Of a DNA stretch of 13,498 bases, positions 6,884-13,121 are shown piece by piece (the stretch's first letter is position 1; the number at the start of each line of letters is the position of its first letter). The notes beneath the pieces were generated by a model. The model saw nothing but the letters and a program-made list of their open reading frames with translations, did no database searches and was not told the DNA's origin. The stretch is from a bacterium (GTDB lineage Bacteria > Cyanobacteriota > Sericytochromatia > S15B-MN24 > VGJW01), in assembly GCA_021790035.1 (NCBI GenBank), contig JAJYIO010000019.1, positions 1 to 13,498 of the forward strand, read 5' to 3'. The position numbers and the translations under genes were made by a program.

Positions 6884-7819
6884 TCAGTGGTGCAGTACCT
6901 TGCCGAAGGTGTCGAGAACGCGCAGAGCCGCCGGGCCGAGGGTGACGACGAACATCGCCGGGAAGATGAAGAAGACCAGCGGGAACAGCAACTTGATCGG
7001 CGCCTGCAAGGCCTCGGCCTGCGCTCGCTGGCGACGGCGGGTGCGTACGTGCTGGGACTGCGCCCGGAGCACCGTCGAGACGCCGACGCCGAGCTGATCG
7101 CTCTGGATGAGGGCGGCGACGACGGTCTGCAGGTCGACCACTCCGGTGCGATCGGCGAGCTGCCGCAGGGCGTCGTTCCGGGCGACCCCGAGGCGGACGT
7201 CCGACAGGTACATCCCGAGCTCGTACTGCAGGGGTGAGGGGCGGCGCTGGGGGCGTTCCGCAACGCGCAAGACGGAGGCATCGAACCCGAGTCCCGCCTC
7301 GACGCTGGCAGTCACCAGATCCAGGATGTCGGGAAGCTCGCGGGAGATCTGCTCGCGCCGCAGGCGGCCGCGCCGAACGAGGTAGAACCTGGGCAACAGG
7401 ACACCGACAGCGGCGATCGCGACCGCCGCCAGCAGCCCGACGGCAGGATGGTCGAGCGCTTCGAGCCAGCCAACCGTGACCGCTCCGAGCCAGCACAGGG
7501 CCTGGAAGGCCAGCAGCGTCCTGCGCACGGCCGGACCGTAGCAGCCAGCCGCCGCCAGGCGCGCCTCGAAGAGCTCTCGGGCCCTCTTGGGAGCCAGCCG
7601 CGCCGCCCAGCTGGCCATGGCATCCAGGATGGGCATGATGGCCCGCCGAGCAAACGGGGTCGAAAGCTCGGCCTGCCGCGGGAGAACGTCGCCAGCCCGT
7701 ACCAGCAGGGCGGTGCGATGGGCAATCAGGCGCTCTTGCCGGCTGCCCAGCGCGACGTAGCTGGCGGCGATGGCTACCGTCGCGGCGAACAGGGCCGCTA
7801 CGAACTCCGGCGCTTCCAT
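6884..7819 (-). CDS. tadC: Tad pilus inner-membrane platform protein TadC (type II secretion F-like)
   Basis: TadC pairs with TadB as the inner-membrane platform of Tad (Flp) pili, coupling the TadA ATPase to pilin assembly. 311 residues, normal for TadC. Seen: an N-terminal membrane helix (FVAALFAATVAIAASYVAL); a second hydrophobic region of two helices about 115-165 ending VGVLLPRFYL; the T2SSF core SRELPDILDLVTASVEAGLGFDASVLRVAE (about 182-211); LADRTGVVDLQTVVAALIQSDQLGVGVSTVL; and the family's characteristic end APIKLLFPLVFFIFPAMFVVTLGPAAL. The ATG at 7819 overlaps the TGA of a 54-residue ORF (TGATG), so its translation is probably coupled, which explains the lack of its own SD. No tadA, tadB or pilin gene is in the window. 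Confidence 0.9.
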   Translation of the reverse strand: MEAPEFVAALFAATVAIAASYVALGSRQERLIAHRTALLVRAGDVLPRQAELSTPFARRAIMPILDAMASWAARLAPKRARELFEARLAAAGCYGPAVRRTLLAFQALCWLGAVTVGWLEALDHPAVGLLAAVAIAAVGVLLPRFYLVRRGRLRREQISRELPDILDLVTASVEAGLGFDASVLRVAERPQRRPSPLQYELGMYLSDVRLGVARNDALRQLADRTGVVDLQTVVAALIQSDQLGVGVSTVLRAQSQHVRTRRRQRAQAEALQAPIKLLFPLVFFIFPAMFVVTLGPAALRVLDTFGKVLHH

Positions 7820-7983
7820 CACGCGGGACGCACCGTGAGCCGCGCCAGAACGGCCGAAAAGTCCTCTGCGGCACCGGGTTGCCGCCGGCCATCCTGCTGG
7901 AGCATCCCGTGACCGGACGAAAAGCCCTGCTTTGCTGCGGGCTCTACGCGGCGCGTGAGGGGTTGAGCAAGAAAAACGTTCAT
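7819..7983 (-). CDS. 54-residue protein translationally coupled to tadC
   Basis: A small gene supported by signals rather than homology: a perfect AGGAGG (7992-7997, minus strand) 8 nt before ATG 7983, and a stop codon that overlaps the tadC start as TGATG, the classical coupling arrangement. The product begins MNVFLAQPLTRRVEPAAKQ, has no signal peptide or membrane segment, is basic at the N-terminus, and ends LARLTVRPA. The position where tadB would normally sit is taken by this ORF. Possible roles are a leader that sets TadC translation or a small partner protein; I cannot assign one. Third-position GC looks lower than in neighbouring genes, which is a point against strong coding selection. 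Confidence 0.6.
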   Translation of the reverse strand: MNVFLAQPLTRRVEPAAKQGFSSGHGMLQQDGRRQPGAAEDFSAVLARLTVRPA

Positions 7984-7991
7984 CGCGGCGG

Positions 7992-7997
7992 CCTCCT
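7992..7997 (-). promoter_or_regulatory. Strong Shine-Dalgarno site for the 54-residue ORF before tadC
   Basis: AGGAGG on the minus strand, 8 nt from the ATG at 7983. It is the best ribosome site in this two-gene unit and supports the small gene over a longer tadC reading frame. Confidence 0.65.
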
Positions 7998-8106
7998 GTC
8001 CCGCCAGAGCACGCGTTGCCCACGTGCCGGGGAATTCGTGGACGAGGTATTGGGATGGTTCCAGCATCCACCCGACGCGCTGCATCGAGCTCTCGAACAG
8101 TTTGCG

Positions 8107-8126
8107 CCGACGCGAATTCGCGTCGG
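8107..8126. promoter_or_regulatory. Perfect 20-bp palindrome in divergent intergenic region
   Basis: CCGACGCGAATTCGCGTCGG is its own reverse complement. It lies between the divergent tadC unit (minus, ATG 7983) and the permease gene (plus, ATG 8188), 61 nt upstream of the latter. This position suits an operator for a dimeric regulator acting on both directions. As RNA it would form an 8-bp stem with an AATT loop, but without a U-tract. Confidence 0.45.
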
Positions 8127-8187
8127 GAGGGTTGCTTGTCCAGGCTGCACAAGCCTTTGCGGGTCCTCGAGCGCTAAGGTCGAGAAA

Positions 8188-9276
8188 ATGAAAGTCGTCG
8201 CGATCTCGCCCAGGACCCTGCTCTGGGTCGCGGGCGGCACGATCGCCTTCTGGCTGGTCGGCCGTATAGGCGACCTCCTGGTCGTCCTCTTCCTGTCCAT
8301 CATCGTCTCGGCGGCCGTCCGGCCCGCCGTCATCTGGGGCGAGGCCCACCTCCCCTGGCTGCCGAGGCAGCTCACGCCCGTTCTCGTTTTCGTCGTTCTC
8401 CTCGCCTTGCTGGCCCTGGCGGCCCTGCTGCTCGCTCCGGTGGTCACGGCGCAAGCCAGTGCGTTCGCGGCTTCCGTGCCGATGATCGGTTCGCGGCTCG
8501 AACGGTGGTGGCAGGCGCTCCCGATCTGGCTCGCACGCTTCGGGGTCCACGTGCAGATCGCCGAGATCCGGCAGTACTTCGCCAGTCGCAGCGTGGCCTG
8601 GCTCGGTTCGACGGCAGCCATTGCCTCGGCCGTGGCCGGCGGGATCACCACGACCGTCTTCGTGTTCATCGGCGCGTTCTTCATCGTCCTCGACGAGCCC
8701 CGTCTCTCGCACGGGATCATCCGCCTGGCGCCCCTGGCCTGGCGACCCTGGGTGGCGGCCCAGTTCGAGCCGATCGCGGCCCGGCTCGGAGGCTACGTGC
8801 GTGGCCTGGCCTTCAACACGTTCTCGCTGGCGACCATGCTCTCGATAGCCTATTCGCTAGCTGGCGTCCCCTTCGGCCTCGTGCTCGGCATCGTCTGCGG
8901 CCTGCTGGCGGTGATCCCGTTTGCCGAACTCGCAGGGTTCATGGTGAGCATGGTCGTGGCCTTTGCCGCCGAGCCGACCCTCTGGTCGGTCACCCGGGTC
9001 GTCATCAGCTTCGGCATCGCCGAGGTCTTGCAGCAGAACCTAATCGGTCCGTTCGTGATGTCCCGGGCCATCGCCCTGCCGCCGGTGGTCTTGATCTTCT
9101 CGCTGCTGGTCGGCGCCCGGCTCCTGGGTATCGAGGGCATGGTCGTCGCCGTCCCCATGGCCGCCGCGGTTACCGTCCTGATCGAGAACCTGTGGTTTCC
9201 CCTCATCGAAGGGGCCATCGCGCCCGGCCAGATGGCCCCACCGGGTACGCATGAAAGCAGCACGGGCTTCGAGTAA
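8188..9276 (+). CDS. AI-2E/PerM-family transporter (UPF0118)
   Basis: Integral cytoplasmic-membrane protein of the family that includes TqsA (autoinducer-2 export), PerM and some Na+/H+ antiporters; the substrate here cannot be told. 362 residues, usual for the family (about 350). It opens with two membrane helices (LLWVAGGTIAFWLVGRIGDLLVVLFLSIIVSAAVRP), then a third (LVFVVLLALLALAALLLAPVV), a soluble segment (about 90-140), another helix pair around GITTTVFVFIGAFFIVLDEPRL, and a C-terminal block with the family's typical VPFGLVLGIVCGLLAVIPF, AEVLQQNLIGPFVMSRAIALPPVVLIFSLLVGARLLGIEGMVVAVPMAAAV. ATG at 8188 is preceded by AAGGTCGAGAAA, an acceptable SD. It stands alone, divergent from tadC and upstream of a transposase remnant. 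Confidence 0.92.
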   Translation: MKVVAISPRTLLWVAGGTIAFWLVGRIGDLLVVLFLSIIVSAAVRPAVIWGEAHLPWLPRQLTPVLVFVVLLALLALAALLLAPVVTAQASAFAASVPMIGSRLERWWQALPIWLARFGVHVQIAEIRQYFASRSVAWLGSTAAIASAVAGGITTTVFVFIGAFFIVLDEPRLSHGIIRLAPLAWRPWVAAQFEPIAARLGGYVRGLAFNTFSLATMLSIAYSLAGVPFGLVLGIVCGLLAVIPFAELAGFMVSMVVAFAAEPTLWSVTRVVISFGIAEVLQQNLIGPFVMSRAIALPPVVLIFSLLVGARLLGIEGMVVAVPMAAAVTVLIENLWFPLIEGAIAPGQMAPPGTHESSTGFE

Positions 9277-9501
9277 CGGATTCGCGAGGGGCTCTGCCGC
9301 CCGGTGTCGGAAGGTGTGCTGGAGCTCACCGTTGGCAATGCGCAGCGACCGCGAACCCGGACCCCTTGACCTGAAACCGTCCAGAACCGAAACCCCGCCA
9401 GTGTCATGGTGCGGTCCTCGCTGCGCCGTTGATGCGCTGGGCGAAAGTAATGACGGACTTCATCCAGGTCCCGCTCGGCAGGTGGCGTTTCCAAGCTCGC
9501 G

Positions 9502-9849
9502 ATGGAGGACTGGGTGGCCAAGGATGTGGTGATCCCCGACCTGGCAGAGGCGACGAGCGACCAGCTCTACCGGGCCATGGACTTCCTCTTGGCCGCTGAC
9601 GCCGAGCTTCAGGAGCTGGTGTTCTTCAACGTTGCCAACCTGCTGAACCTGGAGGTCGACGTCGTCTTCCTCGACACCACCAGCACCTACTTCGAGGTCG
9701 AGGAGCCTGACGATCCGGACAACACCAAGCTGCACCTGCGACGCCGCGGCAAGAGCAAGGACAACCACCCCGAACTTCCCCAGGTCGTCATCGGCTTTGC
9801 GATCACCCGCGAGGGGATCCCCGTGCGGTGCTGGACCTGGCCGAGGTGA
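9502..9849 (+). pseudogene. IS1634-type (IS4-like) transposase, N-proximal fragment
   Basis: DDE transposase remnant. The visible part begins close to the family's SKLA-ExWV region (in frame from about 9487, GVSKLAMEDWVAKDVVIP), runs through DQLYRAMDFLL, and contains the first catalytic Asp in FLDTTSTYFE (residues about 56-65 from the ATG), then IGFAITREGIPVRCWTWP, where it meets a frame change and stops at 9849. The family's first 100 or so residues are missing upstream; a stop at 9451-9453 closes the frame. The segment that should follow GIPVRCW, carrying the second catalytic Asp, is absent. Together with the next fragment this is a dead copy. Confidence 0.8.
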
Positions 9850-10418
9850 CACGCCGGCTCGAGGCGCTCAAGGAGCTCGACGGCGAGCCTCACGAGAAGG
9901 CCGAGTGTGACCTGCGCAGCCACGAGACCTTTGGGCGCTTCATCACCCAGACCCCCAAGGGCCGGCTGACCTTGAACCGAGAGAAGATCGCCCAGGAGGA
10001 GCTGCTCGATGGCAAGTACCTGATCAGCTCCTCGGACGATTCGCTGACCGCCGAGGATATCGTCCGCGGATACAAGGCACTCTGGCGCATAGAGCGCGCC
10101 TTCAGAGACCTCAAGCACGTCCTGGACATCCGCCCGGTCTACCACCGCCTCTCAGACCGCATCCGGGCGCACGTTCTTCTCTGTTGGCTCGCGCTTCTGC
10201 TGGTGCGCGTCGCCGAGAACGAGACAAAGCAGACCTGGCGAGCCATCCGCTCCGAGCTGTCGCGCCTCCACGTCGGCATCCACCAGACCGACCACGGGGA
10301 AATCTGGCAGACGGCAAGGCCGACCAGGGACCAGGAATCCCTCTATACCGCAGCCGGCCTTAAACTGCCGCCCTTGATCCTGGCCATGCCAGCGCCCCGC
10401 AAGGCTTCTAGCGATTAG
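9828..10418 (+). pseudogene. IS1634-type transposase, C-terminal fragment
   Basis: Continuation of the transposase in a different frame, joined directly after the GIPVRCW region. Seen: RRLEALKELDGEPHEKAECDLRSHETFGRFI, then LDGKYLISSSDDSLTAEDIVRGYKALWRIERAFRDLKHVLDIRPVYHR, which holds the C-terminal catalytic Glu and the Y-R-E-K-type signature of IS4-like elements, and DRIRAHVLLCWLALLLVRVAE. Compared with complete family members of about 550 residues, roughly 130-170 residues between the two fragments seem to have been lost (estimate from family knowledge). The stop at 10418 is followed by TAGTAGATACTAG, with no terminal inverted repeat that I can match to a left end. Confidence 0.8.
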
Positions 10419-10532
10419 TAGATACTAGCGGCTGTCCGGTGTCCAGGGGCTCAATGCGCCTATTCGTGCGCCATTCAGCCCCTTTCTTGGTGGCTGCGGC
10501 TGCGGAACTCCAGCAAGTGGCTGGCTCTCGAA

Positions 10533-10548
10533 CCAGGTTCGAACCTGG
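10533..10548. promoter_or_regulatory. 16-bp palindrome upstream of the toxin-antitoxin promoter
   Basis: CCAGGTTCGAACCTGG is a perfect palindrome ending about where the -35 element of the TATAAT promoter (10574-10579) would be. Type II toxin-antitoxin operons are commonly repressed by the antitoxin or complex bound at palindromes like this. The TTCGAAC core resembles a tRNA T-loop, but no tRNA folds around it. Confidence 0.4.
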
Positions 10549-10573
10549 CGGTCGGCCGTGGTTGGTGGAGGGG

Positions 10574-10579
10574 TATAAT
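10574..10579 (+). promoter_or_regulatory. TATAAT -10 box of the toxin-antitoxin operon
   Basis: A perfect TATAAT in GC-rich sequence, 37 nt before the antitoxin ATG, with expected transcription start near 10586. No good -35 sequence is visible at 16-18 nt upstream (region 10550-10558 is GGTCGGCCG), which suggests activator dependence or a weak promoter. Confidence 0.5.
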
Positions 10580-10615
10580 CAGCCTGACCAAGACGAAAGG
10601 AGCCGTGCCGACCGT

Positions 10616-10816
10616 ATGGGCGAGCCTGCCAAGAAAGAAGCGATCGACCTGATCCAGCGGCTTCCCGAGGAATCGACCCTTTCGGACATCATCGAGGAGC
10701 TGTTCTTCAAGCAGCAGGTGGACGAGGGGCTCAGGGAGGTAGAAGACAACCGCGTCGTTTCGCACCAAGAGTTCAAGGAGCGTCTGAAGCAATGGCGGAG
10801 ATCCGCTGGTCGCTGA
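10616..10816 (+). CDS. Antitoxin of a ParE-type toxin-antitoxin pair
   Basis: 66 residues from ATG 10616 (MGEPAKKEAIDLIQRLPEES). The pattern DIIEELFFKQQVDEGLREVEDNRVVSHQEFKERLKQW (about 24-60) is typical of short antitoxins located directly before ParE/RelE toxins; the C-terminal acidic-amphipathic helix is the part that wraps the toxin in characterised pairs. The frame is open further upstream, but no start with a proper SD lies there; AAGGAG at 10597-10602 is 13 nt from the ATG, which is long. Its 3' end overlaps the toxin start by 25 nt. Cytoplasmic; neutralises the toxin and probably represses its own promoter (inference from family behaviour). No clear ribbon-helix-helix or helix-turn-helix is visible. 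Confidence 0.82.
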   Translation: MGEPAKKEAIDLIQRLPEESTLSDIIEELFFKQQVDEGLREVEDNRVVSHQEFKERLKQWRRSAGR

Positions 10817-11106
10817 AGGCCGAGACAGACCTCCAGGCGATTGAAGAGTTCATCGCCAAGGACTCCGCGCTGCCAGCTGTCGCCCTCGTGAACCGGTTGG
10901 TCAAGGCTGTCGAGAGCCTGGCGGTCGCTCCGAAGCTTGGCCGGGTCGTTCCGGAGCTCGCGCAGGAGCGCGTCCGCGAGATCGTGTGCCGTGGGTATCG
11001 CCTTGTGTACCTCGTCGAGCAGGAAGACGTGACGGTCTTGCGAGTCGTCCATGGGGCCAGGGACTTTGGCTCCCTTGCGCGACGCGAGCCCTGGGATTTT
11101 TCCTGA
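10792..11106 (+). CDS. ParE/RelE-superfamily toxin
   Basis: 104 residues, the usual size. The fold is readable: IRWSLKAETDLQAIEEFIAKDS (N-terminal strand and helix 1), ALVNRLVKAVESLAVAPKLGRVVPELA (helix 2 and the family's P-x-x-GRxVPE turn, about 32-57), REIVCRGYRLVYLVEQEDVTVLRVVHGARDF (strands 2-4 with the conserved REI...YR(L/I)VY and V.HGARD ending). ParE members inhibit gyrase; RelE members cleave mRNA on ribosomes. The GRxVPE and HGARDF motifs favour ParE-like, but the target cannot be decided here. The start ATG at 10792 lies inside the antitoxin gene (25-nt overlap), with AAGGAG at 10775-10780, so the pair is co-translated. Confidence 0.9.
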   Translation: MAEIRWSLKAETDLQAIEEFIAKDSALPAVALVNRLVKAVESLAVAPKLGRVVPELAQERVREIVCRGYRLVYLVEQEDVTVLRVVHGARDFGSLARREPWDFS

Positions 11107-11263
11107 ATCGACGGCTCACCGACCTCCATCAGCCCCCGGAGATCGCGCCGGTCCCCCAGCCAATGCAAAACCCCATAGCCCGCCACGGAAAAGCCTCCCC
11201 AGGGTCATCTGGAGACCACCTGAGCGAAGGTGAGGGGCATCGGCGGTGGTCGCGGTACCGGAG

Positions 11264-11593
11264 TCAGGCCAGCCCAGCGCGCAGCATTGCGTTGATCGTC
11301 AGCCCAAACCCGTTGTCTGCGAGTTCCTGGGCTATCTCCTGCATCTCGGCGAGGTGCGCGGCTTCCAAGATCCTATCCTCGTCGGCGTCCTCTGATGCGA
11401 CCCTCAAGCCGATCGTTCGCAGCCTCTCGATCGTCCCATCGTCTCGAATGCGGACGTGGCGATCGTAGGTCATGCGATGGCAGGCAAGGAAGTCGAGATA
11501 CTCGCCTCGATCGTCGCGGCCAAAGAGGTACTGGATGGACCAGCCTCGGTCCCTGGTCTCGCCCCTCTCAAACTCGCCCCCCGCTGCGGGCAA
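11264..11593 (-). CDS. Small hypothetical protein, 109 residues, TTG start, possibly truncated
   Basis: I do not recognise a named family. The visible product contains GWSIQYLFGRDDRGEYLDFLACHRMTYDRHVRIRDDGTIERL, which reads like a compact folded domain, followed by a helical, acidic end (ASEDADEDRILEAAHLAEMQEIAQELADNGFG). The only start codon before the conserved part is TTG at 11593, without a good SD; an in-frame stop lies about 18 nt further upstream. Either the gene uses TTG or its 5' end has been lost. It is convergent with the toxin gene and sits at the edge of the accessory segment. Length and codon choice look genuine. Confidence 0.6.
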   Translation of the reverse strand: MPAAGGEFERGETRDRGWSIQYLFGRDDRGEYLDFLACHRMTYDRHVRIRDDGTIERLRTIGLRVASEDADEDRILEAAHLAEMQEIAQELADNGFGLTINAMLRAGLA

Positions 11594-11808
11594 GCCGCTG
11601 CGTAGCCCCGCTCAGCAGGTAGCGTTTCGTGCAACGCTGTCGGCGCAGCCGGTGGGGGACTCATTGTCACCGATCACATTCGGGCTGCCTGTCGCGGGCC
11701 CACCCGCTCCGCGAGGCGACGTCGTGCGTGTTTTGAGCGTGGGGAGAGAAATGCCTGGGACCCTTCTCCGGCCTTATCTGCTCCTTTACTCGCAATTAAC
11801 TGTGGCCT
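11594..11808. other. Intergenic sequence before the DUF4332-like gene
   Basis: No ORF with credible start and codon use. It carries divergent upstream regions for the minus-strand TTG-start gene and the plus-strand gene at 11890. A more AT-rich patch at 11784-11813 (TTTACT and TAAGAA, 17 nt apart) could hold a weak promoter, but the match is poor. Confidence 0.4.
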
Positions 11809-11888
11809 AAGAATCTCTTCCCTGCGCACGGCGATAAGAAGGATGGGAATCGGCGGTCTGTAGGGTACCGCCCAGAGGGAGATTTCTT
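11809..11888 (+). promoter_or_regulatory. Possible structured mRNA leader (three-helix junction) of the DUF4332-like gene
   Basis: Reading pairings by eye: P1, AAGAATCTC (11809-11817) with GAGATT-T-CTT (11879-11888, one bulged T); P2, TTCCC (11818-11822) with GGGAA (11845-11849); P3, GGCGGT (11852-11857) with ACCGCC (11867-11872). P1 and P2 abut, P2 and P3 are 2 nt apart, and the purine-rich SD segment AGAGGGAG lies in the last junction strand and the 3' arm of P1, ending just before the ATG at 11890. Such a fold would control access to the ribosome site. It does not match the c-di-GMP-I consensus or another riboswitch I know. Confidence 0.35.
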
Positions 11889-11889
11889 C

Positions 11890-12477
11890 ATGGCTTCTGT
11901 CGCCAGAATGGCCCCGATCAGCGTTGCGGCGCCCGTCGTCAAGGTGCAGAGCACCGCCTCGGTGCCTCCAACATCCACCGCCCCGACGGCTCAACCGCCG
12001 ACTGCGCCGGTGGCCGCCCAGTACAACGGCAACATGGGCGCGATCGACATGTACAATCTGGTCCCCAACCCGAACGACCTCAGTCATCTGTTCAGCTGGG
12101 GCATCAGCACGCCCAGCCGGATGGCGTTCTGGGGCGGGGGGGCCATCCGTCGCTTCTTCGTGTCCTTGGTGACCGGTATCCCCAGTACGACTCTCAAGGC
12201 CTATGCCCAGGAGGCGAGCCTGTGCTCTGTCCCCGGCATGCGCTCGGACTGGGCTGCAGAGCTTTACCAGGTCGGGATCGCCGGGCCGATGGAGCTGTCC
12301 ATGTACAGCGGTTCCGGTATCGGCGCATCGATCCAGCAAGGTACGCTGTTCGCGCAGGTTGCCGCCAAGGCGATCGAGCTATCCGCCAATACCGGGCGTC
12401 CGTATGATCCCCCGGGGCCCAGCGACATCGCAAACATCGCGCAGGCCGCGGTCGGAATGAACGACAGCGTCTCGTAA
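11890..12477 (+). CDS. DUF4332-like domain protein with Pro/Ala/Thr-rich N-terminus
   Basis: 195 residues. Residues 8-45 are a low-complexity Ala/Pro/Thr/Val tail without a signal peptide. Residues about 60-165 follow the DUF4332 pattern, a tandem helix-hairpin-helix-like fold: NDLSHLFSWGISTPSRMAFWGG, IRRFFVSLVTGIPSTTLKAYAQEASLCSVPGM, AELYQVGIAGPMELSMYSGSGIGASI. In the family the same L..aGI.T, TGi....l..w...adL.r..G, LL..aGv.t..eLa rhythm occurs. Function of the domain is unknown; HhH-like folds often bind DNA or proteins. Start ATG 11890 with AGAGGGAG about 8 nt upstream, inside a potential RNA structure. Convergent with the coiled-coil gene. Confidence 0.75.
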   Translation: MASVARMAPISVAAPVVKVQSTASVPPTSTAPTAQPPTAPVAAQYNGNMGAIDMYNLVPNPNDLSHLFSWGISTPSRMAFWGGGAIRRFFVSLVTGIPSTTLKAYAQEASLCSVPGMRSDWAAELYQVGIAGPMELSMYSGSGIGASIQQGTLFAQVAAKAIELSANTGRPYDPPGPSDIANIAQAAVGMNDSVS

Positions 12478-12505
12478 ACCACGCCATCGAGGCCTTTGAG
12501 CCTGG

Positions 12506-12542
12506 GCCATCCGGCAGCGGGAATTACCGTCAGCCGGGTGGC
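12506..12542. terminator. Inverted repeat at convergent junction, possible bidirectional terminator
   Basis: GCCATCCGGC (12506-12515) pairs with GCCGGGTGGC (12533-12542): ten base pairs including one T-G wobble, 17-nt loop. It begins 29 nt after the DUF4332-like stop and extends into the last codons of the minus-strand gene. No U-tract is present. Confidence 0.35.
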
Positions 12543-13114
12543 TTGAGGTTCAGGCGTGCACCGATCGCCTCACGAGCCTTTGCCGACAGGGCCGTGATCG
12601 GCAGGTGGCCCGCGCTGCGCCCGTGGAATTCGATGAGTAGCTCGCGCGGCCCATCCCACTTGACGTCCAGGTGCGCCGAGTACCGCTCGAGAAGGTAGTT
12701 CTGCAGCTCGTTCTTGGTCGCGAAGTCGCCCGTCACGTGCGCATACTCGTTGAAGGACTGGATTTCGCTGACGTGTGCGTGAAGGCGCTTGGCCAGTGCG
12801 GCCGGAATCTCGTACCGGGAGAGGTCCTCCTGCCTCGGCGCCAGCTTTCGATCCACGAACTGGCGCGTCTTTTTCCGGATCGTGGCCTTGCGGCGTATCC
12901 ACTCGGCATCGTCATCGATGTCTTCCAGGAGCCGGAAAAGCGCCAGGAGATCGATCAGGGCGTCGAGGCTCTGGGCCTCTGCATCGCGCCGCCGCTCCTC
13001 GAGAAATCGGATCTCCGCGATGAGGGCCTCGCGCTGTCGGGCCAGATCGGCGATCGCGTCTTCGTGGCGCTGACGGATCTCGCGAGAGGACGGGGCGGGC
13101 TTCTTTCGAGTCAA
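12530..13114 (-). CDS. Coiled-coil protein with TTG start and no methionine codon
   Basis: 194 residues; family not recognised. It starts LTRKKPAPSSREIRQR, then a long charged helix (about 12-50, REIRQRHEDAIADLARQREA and IRFLEERRRDAEAQ) predicted to form a coiled coil, LDALIDLLALFRLLEDIDDDAEW, a basic stretch RRKATIRKKTRQFVDRK, and a C-terminal domain KNELQNYLLERYSAHLDVKWDGPRELLIEF. No Met occurs anywhere in it, and the upstream extension in this frame lies opposite a clear lipopeptide gene, so TTG at 13114 is the best start. It follows the lipopeptide stop by 7 nt, so translation is probably coupled. No membrane segment; a cytoplasmic protein made from an mRNA that also encodes a membrane-anchored peptide. 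Confidence 0.72.
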   Translation of the reverse strand: MTRKKPAPSSREIRQRHEDAIADLARQREALIAEIRFLEERRRDAEAQSLDALIDLLALFRLLEDIDDDAEWIRRKATIRKKTRQFVDRKLAPRQEDLSRYEIPAALAKRLHAHVSEIQSFNEYAHVTGDFATKNELQNYLLERYSAHLDVKWDGPRELLIEFHGRSAGHLPITALSAKAREAIGARLNLKPPG

Positions 13115-13121
13115 TAGGGTT

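Noticed and set aside
7820..8152. N-terminal extension of tadC to 422 residues
   Set aside because: The extra 111 residues do not resemble TadC or TadB, are Arg-rich, and the TGATG overlap explains the internal start.
7984..8712. Upstream extension of the 54-residue ORF, opposite the permease gene
   Set aside because: The Asp/Gly/Arg-rich extension is antisense to a clear membrane protein; the AGGAGG before ATG 7983 defines the start.
10500..10570. Possible tRNA or tRNA 3' end around the GGTTCGAACC sequence
   Set aside because: I could not find a matching acceptor stem, D-arm or anticodon arm on either strand; the motif is better described as a palindrome near the toxin-antitoxin promoter.
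11214..11251. Inverted repeat GACCACC...GGTGGTC between the convergent toxin gene and the TTG-start gene
   Set aside because: The loop of 24 nt is long and there is no U-tract; too weak to call a terminator.
11800..11890. c-di-GMP-I (GEMM) riboswitch
   Set aside because: GGCCTAA and a GGTACC-like segment are present, but the conserved GCAAAGCC core, GNRA loop and receptor are not in the right order.
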